Assembly (NCBI GenBank): GCA_025055975.1
Contig: JANWWM010000071.1
Coordinates: 1-64,000 of the forward strand
Origin: Chloroherpetonaceae bacterium
GTDB lineage: Bacteria > Bacteroidota > Chlorobiia > Chlorobiales > Thermochlorobacteraceae
Direction of reading: 5' to 3'
DNA length: 64,000 bases
The position numbers and the translations under genes are program-made. The notes beneath the pieces are model-generated. The model was given only the letters and a program-made list of their open reading frames with translations, searched no databases and had not been told where the DNA came from. Of this stretch, positions 1-6,535 are shown piece by piece; within the stretch, counting starts at the first letter, position 1, and each line of letters starts with the position of its first letter.

Positions 1-921
1 AACTTTCGCGCCTTCCGAATTGATTTTTGAAACGAAGGCGTCGCTTCCGATGCCGATGTTGTCCAAAACGAGACGCATCGCGTTGGCGACGTCTTGCGCC
101 GTTTGCGCGGAATCCGAGAGCGCGAAGAGCGACGGACCCGACCCCGAAATGCTACACCCCAACGCGCCCGCATCGAGCGCGGCTTTTTTCATTTCGTAGA
201 AACGCGGAATCAAAATCGCGCGAATCGGCTCGACGATGACGTCTTGCAGAGAGCGCGAAATCAGGGCGTAATCCGACATCAAAAGTCCCGCCACGAGTCC
301 CGCCACGTTGCCCCACTGCGTAATGGCGTTGCTCAAACTGATTTGTTGTTTCAGGACGGCGCGCGCGTCTTTGGTTTGAATTTCGATGTGCGGATGCACG
401 ACGGTCGCAAACAGGCTTGGGGGCGATGGCAACGAAATGACATCGAGCGGCGCGTAAGAGCGCACGAGCGCGAACCCGCCCAAGAGCGAGGGCGCGGCAT
501 TGTCGGCATGCGCCGAGCCGCATGCGACGCGCTCGCCTTCGAGCGCGAAAGGCAACAAGTCGCGCTTCGATAGCGGACGACCCAAGAGTTCGTTGACGGC
601 GACGACCGCCGCCACCGCGCTCGCCGCGCTCGATCCCAACCCCGACCCCAGCGGCATTTTTTTGCGCAGCTCGAGCTCGATGCCGCGTCGCTCGCCCAAG
701 CGTTTCAGAAGCGCTTGGGCGGAAACGCCCGCCGTGTTTTTGCGAGCGTCCAACGGCAACCTGCCGCCATCGCCCTCGATGCGCGAAATCGCCACGCCTT
801 CGCCATCGGAAAATCGCGCCGTGAGTTCGTCGCCCGGCTCGCAAAGCGCAAAGCCAAGCACATCGAAGCCCGCGCCAACGTTGGCGACGGTCGCGGGCGC
901 AAACGCGGTAACTTCGGTCAT
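1..921 (-). CDS. thrB: Homoserine kinase, cut by the window start
   Basis: Homoserine kinase phosphorylates L-homoserine with ATP in threonine synthesis. The 307 visible residues begin MTEVTAFAPATVANVGAGFD, the usual ThrB start. A GHMP-kinase glycine/serine loop, PLGSGLGSSAAS, lies at residues 90-101, and a C-terminal SISGSGPSLFAL stretch is near residues 261-272. The family is usually 300-330 aa, so only the last few residues are missing at base 1. The start ATG overlaps the stop of gvpG by 4 bases, so translation is probably coupled to the gas-vesicle gene upstream. The ThrB call is firm; the operon partner is what is odd. Confidence 0.95.
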   Translation of the reverse strand, partial: MTEVTAFAPATVANVGAGFDVLGFALCEPGDELTARFSDGEGVAISRIEGDGGRLPLDARKNTAGVSAQALLKRLGERRGIELELRKKMPLGSGLGSSAASAVAAVVAVNELLGRPLSKRDLLPFALEGERVACGSAHADNAAPSLLGGFALVRSYAPLDVISLPSPPSLFATVVHPHIEIQTKDARAVLKQQISLSNAITQWGNVAGLVAGLLMSDYALISRSLQDVIVEPIRAILIPRFYEMKKAALDAGALGCSISGSGPSLFALSDSAQTAQDVANAMRLVLDNIGIGSDAFVSKINSEGAKV

Positions 922-1154
922 TCTCGTTGGGCGGATTGCGCGCGTTCCAACTGCTCCAACAGTTCTTTTTCGCGCGCGTCGTATTCCTCTTCCGAAATCT
1001 CGTCGAACTCGAATTTCAGCCGCAACTCCATCAACTTTTCCTTGATGCGCCTGACGTCGGTCGTTTCCCTTTGAACTTGCTCGTCAATCGCTTTGGCGAT
1101 GGCGACGAGCGCGTTGATGGGCGCGAGCAAGATGTCGTCGATGATGAACATCAC
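918..1154 (-). CDS. gvpG: Gas vesicle protein GvpG
   Basis: A 78-aa protein starting MMFIIDDILLAPINALVAIA. This hydrophobic N-terminus followed by a charged helix rich in Glu and Arg (LKFEFDEISEEEYDAREKEL) is the GvpG family pattern. GvpG is an accessory protein for gas-vesicle assembly. The gene overlaps gvpF/L upstream by 4 bases and thrB downstream by 4 bases, so all three are probably made from one message. No structural gvpA is in the window. Confidence 0.88.
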   Translation of the reverse strand: MMFIIDDILLAPINALVAIAKAIDEQVQRETTDVRRIKEKLMELRLKFEFDEISEEEYDAREKELLEQLERAQSAQRE

Positions 1155-1930
1155 TCGGATTCGGTTGCGTCGTTGAGCGTAATGGTCAGTCGCAAAAAAT
1201 TATACGGCGGCAAATTGCCCACGTATTTGAGTTTGAACTTGCCTTCGTAACGCTCGGCGATTTCGCTCACTTTCTTGTCTATTTCGGCTTCTTGGGCTTC
1301 GCTCGCAAGAAAGGCGGCGTTGAGAAACATTCGGTCGGTCGTGGTCGGGTTGACTTTCGTTTCTTCGGCGAGCGGGCGCAACTGGGCTAAAATTTCCTCG
1401 CGCCACTTTTCTTTTTCGGCGTTCAAGGCGGCTTCGACCATTTTGCCAATCTCGATGAGTTCGCTTTGCGTTGGATTGCCGCGTCGCGCGAGTTCTTCTT
1501 TTCGCCGTTGAATCGCCTCGTTTTTTCGAAGCAAGTCTTGGAAAATCGTTTCGGGGAACATTCCCTTCAAGCCGAGTTCCTTTTTGCCTTCGAGCCGCGC
1601 GAGTTGCGCTTTGAAAAGGTCGTAATGTTTTTCAAGCAACGCCATGACGTCGCGCTCGCTTTGGGCGATCATCGAAAATCGCATCGGCAAGAGCGCGTAA
1701 TGCTTCATTGCGGCTTCGACGGCGCGCTCGTGCGCGAGGGCGTTTTCGCGCGAAACGGGATAGGGGGCAAGCGGCGACGCGCTCACAAACGCGCCAATGT
1801 CTCGCCATTCGACAAGGTAAATCTCGTCGCCTCGCCCGCCAATGCCCGAATTTCCAAGCGATTTCGGACGATCGACGCCGCGCCAAGTTTCCACGATGGC
1901 GTAAATGTATCGCCCCGAATACGTTTGCAT
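1151..1930 (-). CDS. GvpL/GvpF family gas vesicle protein (copy 1)
   Basis: A 259-aa member of the GvpF/GvpL family, which helps assemble the proteinaceous gas vesicles used for buoyancy. Family hallmarks are the N-terminal beta strand YIYAIVE, the central LLPMRFSMIA segment, the MFLNAAFLA motif and the C-terminal PPYNFLRLTI strand. The frame is open 61 codons further upstream, but homology starts at MQTYSGRYIYAIVE, so I place the start at base 1930. No clear ribosome binding site is seen there. Its paralogue at 8777-9556 has the same length. The family call is firm; whether it is F or L is not resolved. Confidence 0.9.
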   Translation of the reverse strand: MQTYSGRYIYAIVETWRGVDRPKSLGNSGIGGRGDEIYLVEWRDIGAFVSASPLAPYPVSRENALAHERAVEAAMKHYALLPMRFSMIAQSERDVMALLEKHYDLFKAQLARLEGKKELGLKGMFPETIFQDLLRKNEAIQRRKEELARRGNPTQSELIEIGKMVEAALNAEKEKWREEILAQLRPLAEETKVNPTTTDRMFLNAAFLASEAQEAEIDKKVSEIAERYEGKFKLKYVGNLPPYNFLRLTITLNDATESE

Positions 1931-2238
1931 TCTTGTTGGAATCAGGACTAAATGAAGGTTGCCAAGTCGAACCTCAAAACGCGAGCGCGCCACGGTTTCG
2001 CCTCGCCGTCGCTCGCCGAGCGGCGACATCCTTTCTTCGCTTGCCAGTCGCAAACGAGGGTTTCCGCAACGCTGAATGTCGTCTCGCGCGCCCATCGACG
2101 CGCTTTTTCGCAATCGTTTCGGAAATCGTCATTCGTTGCAACCCGCCGTTTTTGAGCGTCAATCGCAGACGAAAACCCGCGTCCGCGACGACGCGACGAC
2201 GCGCGATGGTTGCGCAATGCCCAACATCGACAAGTTCT
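1931..2238 (-). other. 308-bp gap with several open minus-strand frames, possible decayed gene
   Basis: Between mtnA and gvpF/L all three minus-strand frames are open for long parts. One frame starts with an ATG at 2246 that overlaps the mtnA stop and runs to 1974 (90 codons, MLEELVDVGHCATIARRR...). A second ends in a stop just before the gvpF/L start. The third merges into gvpF/L and carries a protein-like stretch, RFEVRLGNLHLVLIPTR. Joining the first and third frames near base 2090 would give one continuous product, which would fit a frameshifted small gene. I recognise no family, so this is only a possibility. Confidence 0.3.
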
Positions 2239-3330
2239 TCAAGCATTGTCGTAGGATTCGGTTTGTTCGGGCGCCAGTTCGGCGATGGCGTCGGCGAAGT
2301 TGGGTTTCAAAACGCCCTTGTCGGTGATGATGGCGGAAACGAGCGAATGCGGCGTGATGTCGAAGGCGAAGTTGAGCGCGGGCAGATTGTCTTTGGCGAC
2401 GCTTCGCCCGTAGATGCGCGTCAGTTCAAGATTTGCGCGACGCTCGATCGGGATTTGCGAGCCGTCGGCGATGGCGAAATCGATGGTGGAAATGGGGGCG
2501 GCGACGAAAAACTTGCGACCGTGAAAATGCGCGGCGACGGCATGGGCGTAAGTGCCGATTTTGTTCGCCACGTCGCCATTGGCGGCGATTCTATCCGCGC
2601 CCACGATGACGAAATCGATCATCGCTTTTTGCATCAAGAAGGCGGCGGAAGAATCAGAGACGACTTCAAACGGAATTTGCGCTTTTTCCAACTCGTAAGC
2701 CGTCAGGCGCAAGCCTTGCAGCAGCGGTCGCGTTTCGGAGGCGTAGACTTTTTCAATCAATCCCGCTTCCCAAGCGCGCGCGATGACTCCAAACGCCGTT
2801 CCGACGCCGCCCGTCGCCAATTCGCCCGTGTTGCAATGCGTCAGAACCGTGAGGCGTTGAAACGGAAGCACGTGCGAAAATTCTTGCTGAAGCAATCGCA
2901 AACCGTTTCGCGCGATGAGTTCGCACCGCTCGATTTCCTCGTCGTGAATCAAGCGCGCTTCGCGTTCGAGCTTTTGGGCGAGTTCGGGAATGTCGCTTTG
3001 AGCGAGTTCGGCATCGATGACGCGCTTCAAGCGCGCGGTGGCGAAGAATAGATTGACGGCGGTCGGACGCGAGGCTTCGATTTCTTGAATGGCTTTGAAA
3101 AGATGAGCGCGAAAATTTTTCTTTTTGCCCTTGAACTGTCGCGCCGCCAAAACGACGGCGTAGCCCGCCGCGATTCCGATGAGCGGCGCGCCGCGAATCG
3201 CCAGCGTTTTGATGGCTTCGATGACGCGCTTGTAGTCGCGCGTCGCCACGCGAACTTCTTTCAGCGGCAGAAAGCGTTGGTCGAGATAGCGCAGCGCGTC
3301 GCGTTCAAAGGAAATCGCGTCAATCATCAT
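2239..3330 (-). CDS. mtnA: Methylthioribose-1-phosphate isomerase
   Basis: MtnA converts 5-methylthioribose-1-phosphate to methylthioribulose-1-phosphate in the methionine salvage pathway. The 363-aa protein shows the family motifs in order: RGAPLIGIAAGYAV near residue 46, THCNTGELATGGVGTA near residue 165 with the catalytic Cys, and GADRIAANGDVANKIGTYAHA near residue 245 with the catalytic Asp. Length is normal. It begins MMIDAI, and either Met could be the start. It is 8 bases downstream of the LysM-like lipoprotein gene in a same-strand train. The eIF2B-alpha-like sugar isomerase family includes ribose-1,5-bisphosphate isomerases, but these motifs favour MtnA. Confidence 0.93.
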   Translation of the reverse strand: MMIDAISFERDALRYLDQRFLPLKEVRVATRDYKRVIEAIKTLAIRGAPLIGIAAGYAVVLAARQFKGKKKNFRAHLFKAIQEIEASRPTAVNLFFATARLKRVIDAELAQSDIPELAQKLEREARLIHDEEIERCELIARNGLRLLQQEFSHVLPFQRLTVLTHCNTGELATGGVGTAFGVIARAWEAGLIEKVYASETRPLLQGLRLTAYELEKAQIPFEVVSDSSAAFLMQKAMIDFVIVGADRIAANGDVANKIGTYAHAVAAHFHGRKFFVAAPISTIDFAIADGSQIPIERRANLELTRIYGRSVAKDNLPALNFAFDITPHSLVSAIITDKGVLKPNFADAIAELAPEQTESYDNA

Positions 3331-3338
3331 CGCGTTGG

Positions 3339-4031
3339 TTACTTGTCGTCGCTAGAGCGTTCGTTTTCGAAAGCGGCGTTTTGCCCTTCTTGCAAGCCGC
3401 GCTCGTAGGCTTCTTGCTCGCGCTTCTTGCGCATCGCTCTCTTGTAGACTTCGGGGCTGTATTTCGCCGTGCCTTGCGTAACGAAGGCGCCGAACACGCC
3501 GTCGTTGTAATAAAGGTAGATGTAGTTGCCAGGGACGATTTCATCGAACGTGCCCACTTGGTCGACAAGCTTCTTGGCTTCTTCTTTGGTCAATTTGTGC
3601 ACGTCCATCAAGTAATCCATCGCCACTTTGCGCGTCGAGTCGCCTTTCTTGACGACGTAGGGCTTGGGCAATTTTTCCTCGATGGCTTTGATTTGGGCGT
3701 TGAGCTCGTCGATCTTTTTGTCGGCGTCAATGAGTTTTTGGAGCATCGTTTTCGTGCTGATGTCCGCCTCTTTCTGAATCAACTCCGAGAGTTTCTTTTC
3801 CTGTTCGGGCGTGAGTCCAAGCGACGAATCGAGCTTGATTTGCTGGTCGGGATATTTTTGGTTGATTTCCTTGATGAGTTGAGACAGCTCCTCGGATTTT
3901 TTGGAGATTTCCTGTTGCTTTTCGTTGACTTGCCGTTGAGCGCGCAGGAAATCTTCGTAGGAAGGCTTTTTTTCGCCGCACCCGACGAGCGCGGTCGCAA
4001 GAATCAAGGCGAAAACGAATTGGCGTTTCAT
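3339..4031 (-). CDS. Lipoprotein with coiled coil and LysM-like domain
   Basis: A 230-aa predicted lipoprotein. The signal peptide MKRQFVFALILATALVGC ends in a lipobox with Cys18. Residues 25-130 are a charged coiled coil (EKQQEISKKSEELSQLIKEI), and residues about 130-180 (YVVKKGDSTRKVAMDYL... VPGNYIYLYYND) look like a LysM-type peptidoglycan-binding fold. The tail is basic. It probably tethers a membrane to the cell wall; this is inferred from architecture. An upstream in-frame ATG at 4070 would add 13 residues and spoil the signal peptide, so 4031 is preferred. Confidence 0.75.
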   Translation of the reverse strand: MKRQFVFALILATALVGCGEKKPSYEDFLRAQRQVNEKQQEISKKSEELSQLIKEINQKYPDQQIKLDSSLGLTPEQEKKLSELIQKEADISTKTMLQKLIDADKKIDELNAQIKAIEEKLPKPYVVKKGDSTRKVAMDYLMDVHKLTKEEAKKLVDQVGTFDEIVPGNYIYLYYNDGVFGAFVTQGTAKYSPEVYKRAMRKKREQEAYERGLQEGQNAAFENERSSDDK

Positions 4032-4059
4032 TGTTGATCGCGATGGAAGTTTGACGGAA

Positions 4060-4476
4060 TTATTTTTCAAGCAGTTCGATGATTTTCTTGACGGCGCTCA
4101 ACCCATCTTTGACCATCGCAACGGTTTTGATGCCCCTGTAATAAGCGCCAAGATGCAAGTTCTCGTAAGCGACTTGCAGATTTTCCATCAATTCGCCGTT
4201 GAGCGGAATGCGTTTTTTTATGGCTTTTCGATAGGCTTCAATGGATTGAGGCAGTTCTTTTTCGGGAACGCCTTTTTGGAGCAAGTAGCCGTCAATGGCT
4301 TTGAGCGCGGCAAGGTAGCCGATGCCTGCGCCTTCGCGGACGCATTTCTCGTCCAAGAACAGTTTGCCCGTTTTGCCGAGCGGACTTTTGCAGATGGTTT
4401 CTTTCGCGTTGGCAAGATGGCGTTTGGCTTCGGCGATTTTCTCGGTTTTGACGTTTTTGTTTTCGGCGCGTCGCAT
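4060..4476 (-). CDS. DUF5618 family protein
   Basis: A 138-aa alpha-helical soluble protein resembling the DUF5618 family of Bacteroidota/Chlorobiota. The features seen are the N-terminal EAKRHLANAKETI helix, a central EKCVREGAGIGYLAALKAID segment, and a C-terminal VAYENLHLGAYYRGIKTV segment. The order of helices recalls HEPN-like bundles, but no HEPN catalytic RxxxxH is visible. The function is unknown. It sits 3 bases downstream of the GroES-like gene, which suggests cotranscription. Confidence 0.7.
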   Translation of the reverse strand: MRRAENKNVKTEKIAEAKRHLANAKETICKSPLGKTGKLFLDEKCVREGAGIGYLAALKAIDGYLLQKGVPEKELPQSIEAYRKAIKKRIPLNGELMENLQVAYENLHLGAYYRGIKTVAMVKDGLSAVKKIIELLEK

Positions 4477-4479
4477 TGG

Positions 4480-4848
4480 TCAAACGATGTCGTTTTCTCG
4501 AATGAGCATCAAAATCGCGGAGTGCGGCACGATCATATACTTTTCGTCGTCGAACTCGATTTCGTGCGCGAAGTTTTGAATGTAGATGGCAAGGTCGCCC
4601 ACTTGCGCTTGAAGCGGAATGTATTTGGGCGTGGTGGCGGGTTCTTTCCACGGCTCGTCCGCGTCGGCGGGCGGCGCGACGGCGTAGCCTGGTCCTGTTT
4701 TCACCACGTAGCCGCTCTGAATCTTCTCCTTTTCTTGAACCGACGGCGGCAAATACAGTCCCGACTTCGTCTGCGTTTCGGGCGTTTTGGGCTTGATCAA
4801 AACCCTATCGCCAACGACGATGAACTTGTCCGTGTTCGTTGCAATCAA
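4480..4848 (-). CDS. GroES-like co-chaperonin family protein
   Basis: A 122-aa protein with the GroES (Cpn10) beta-barrel pattern: DKFIVVGDRVLIKPKTP at the N-terminus, a mobile-loop-like region TQTKSGLYLPPSVQEKEK, GYVVKTGPGYAVAPP, and the closing IVPHSAILMLIREND strand. It is longer than classical GroES (about 95 aa) because of an acidic/Pro insert, as in the extra GroES-like proteins common in Bacteroidota. No groEL is beside it, so it may not be the main co-chaperonin. The frame is open to 5043, but homology starts just after a TTG at 4848, which I take as the start; no ATG fits. Confidence 0.8.
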   Translation of the reverse strand: MIATNTDKFIVVGDRVLIKPKTPETQTKSGLYLPPSVQEKEKIQSGYVVKTGPGYAVAPPADADEPWKEPATTPKYIPLQAQVGDLAIYIQNFAHEIEFDDEKYMIVPHSAILMLIRENDIV

Positions 4849-4935
4849 GGTTGAAGCGATTGAAGTTAAACAAGCGAAAGTTAGCAAAATTCGCGTTCTT
4901 TGTTCGGCGCGCCGAGACGCGAGGCATTGAAAGAG

Positions 4936-4966
4936 TTTTGTCGCCGCGTCGCTTTTCGTAACTTCG
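4936..4966 (+). promoter_or_regulatory. Candidate promoter for the acyl-CoA dehydrogenase gene
   Basis: TTTTG at 4936-4940, an 18-nt spacer and TAACTTCG at 4959-4966 resemble the Bacteroidota-type promoter (TTTG, about 19 nt, TAnnTTTG). The start codon follows 40 bases later. The same layout is found upstream of the Lrp gene (9896-9926), which supports it. It is a pattern match only. Confidence 0.4.
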
Positions 4967-5005
4967 CTCCGCCACAATTTTTCAGAATCAAAATTTCCAA
5001 CGACT

Positions 5006-6208
5006 ATGATTCGCAACGGAGAAGCGACCGAAACCCTCGTCAATGTCGATTACTACAACTTGGACGACGGCGTTTTCACCGAAGAAGAGAAAGCCGTGCG
5101 CGATAGCGTGCGCGAATGGGTCGATCGCCGCGTGATTCCCATCATCGACGACTGCGCGCAGCGAGCGGTTTTCCCGATGGAACTCGTCAAAGAAATGGCG
5201 GAACTTGGCTTTTTCGGCGCGACCTTGCCCGAAAAATACGGATGCGCGGGTCTGAACAACGTCGCCTACGGCTTGATGATGCAAGAGCTCGAGCGCGGCG
5301 ATTCGGGCGTGAGAAGTTTCGCTTCCGTTCAATCCGCTCTCGTGATGTATCCAATTTACGCCTACGGCTCGGAAGAGCAGAAAAACCATTACCTGCCCAA
5401 GCTCGCCAAAGGCGAACTCATCGGTTGCTTCGGCTTGACGGAGCCCGACAGCGGAAGCGACCCTGGATCGATGAAAACTCGCGCCACGCGAGACGGCAAC
5501 GACTACATTCTCAACGGCGCGAAAATGTGGATCACCAACGGCACGATCGCCGACATCTCGATCGTTTGGGCGAAGAACGAAGAAGAAGACGGCGCGATTC
5601 GCGGATTCATCGTGCCCAACGACGCCAAAGGCTTCTCCGCTCCCGAAATGAAGAACAAGTGGTCGCTTCGAGCGTCAATCACGTCGGAACTCATCATGCA
5701 AGACGTGCGCGTGCCGAAAGACGCGATGCTTCCAAACGTCAAAGGCTTGAAAGGTCCGCTCTCGTGCCTGACGCAAGCCCGCTACGGCATCGCTTGGGGC
5801 GGCGTGGGCGCGGCGATCGCTTGCTACGAAACCGCGATGGAATACGCTCGCAAGCGCATCCAATTCAACAAGCCCATCGCCAGTTTCCAACTCATTCAGG
5901 AAAAGCTCGTCTATATGATCACCGAAATCACCAAAGCGCAACTGCTGGCGTGGCGATTGGGTCGATTGAAAGACGAGGGCAAGATGACCTTCCAACAAGT
6001 TTCGCTCGCCAAGCGCAACAACATTGAAATCGCGCTCAACGTCGCTCGTCTCGCGCGCGAAGTCTTGGGCGCAAACGGCATTATGAGCGAATACCCCGTG
6101 ATGCGCCATGCGATGAACTTGGAATCCGTCAAGACCTACGAAGGCACGCACGAGATTCACACGCTCATCGTCGGCGCGGACATCACGGGCATCGAAGCGT
6201 TCCGATAA
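5006..6208 (+). CDS. Glutaryl-CoA dehydrogenase-like acyl-CoA dehydrogenase
   Basis: A 400-aa flavoprotein of the acyl-CoA dehydrogenase family that oxidises an acyl-CoA and passes electrons to ETF. Visible motifs are CFGLTEPDSGSDPGSMKTRA (FAD/substrate region), KMWITNGTIADI, ARYGIAWGGVGAA, and AREVLGANGIMSEYPVMRH. Catalytic Glu379 lies in TYEGTHEIH near the C-terminus. The stretches RSFASVQSALVMYPIYAYGS and RYGIAW are typical of glutaryl-CoA dehydrogenases rather than short-chain enzymes, so glutaryl-CoA to crotonyl-CoA is the likeliest reaction. Substrate is inferred. It is divergent from the GroES-like gene with a 157-bp shared region. Confidence 0.88.
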   Translation: MIRNGEATETLVNVDYYNLDDGVFTEEEKAVRDSVREWVDRRVIPIIDDCAQRAVFPMELVKEMAELGFFGATLPEKYGCAGLNNVAYGLMMQELERGDSGVRSFASVQSALVMYPIYAYGSEEQKNHYLPKLAKGELIGCFGLTEPDSGSDPGSMKTRATRDGNDYILNGAKMWITNGTIADISIVWAKNEEEDGAIRGFIVPNDAKGFSAPEMKNKWSLRASITSELIMQDVRVPKDAMLPNVKGLKGPLSCLTQARYGIAWGGVGAAIACYETAMEYARKRIQFNKPIASFQLIQEKLVYMITEITKAQLLAWRLGRLKDEGKMTFQQVSLAKRNNIEIALNVARLAREVLGANGIMSEYPVMRHAMNLESVKTYEGTHEIHTLIVGADITGIEAFR

Positions 6209-6302
6209 CGCCGCCGCGCAAGGCGAAGGGTCGAAACGTTCTTTGCCTTTCAAACATTTGACGCTAAATTCAAGGCGAATTTGGAAGTAGGAGGTAACCG
6301 CA

Positions 6303-6524
6303 ATGCAAGAGCCGCGCGCGAATTACACTGCTGAGGAATTGGAACGAGGCTCGGAGGAATTTCTCAAAAGAGCGACCTTGGTCTTGGAATACGAGTCGCT
6401 CCGCGAAGAACGCGACGCGCTGATTGAAAAGATGGACAAGCAAATTCGCGTCATCGTGCGTCTCTCGTGGTGCGCGATTGCCGCCGCCGTTCTCTTCGGA
6501 ATCGTCTCGTTTTGGATTGACTAA
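6303..6524 (+). CDS. Small single-pass membrane protein
   Basis: A 73-aa protein with an acidic helical N-terminus (residues 1-45, coiled-coil-like EYESLREERDALIEKMDKQI) and one C-terminal membrane segment (SWCAIAAAVLFGIVSFWI). An unusually good Shine-Dalgarno sequence, AGGAGGT at 6289-6295, lies 7 bases before the ATG, so the gene is very likely real although it matches no family I know. It ends 11 bases before comEC and is probably cotranscribed. Confidence 0.7.
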   Translation: MQEPRANYTAEELERGSEEFLKRATLVLEYESLREERDALIEKMDKQIRVIVRLSWCAIAAAVLFGIVSFWID

Positions 6525-6535
6525 ACCCAACGCCG

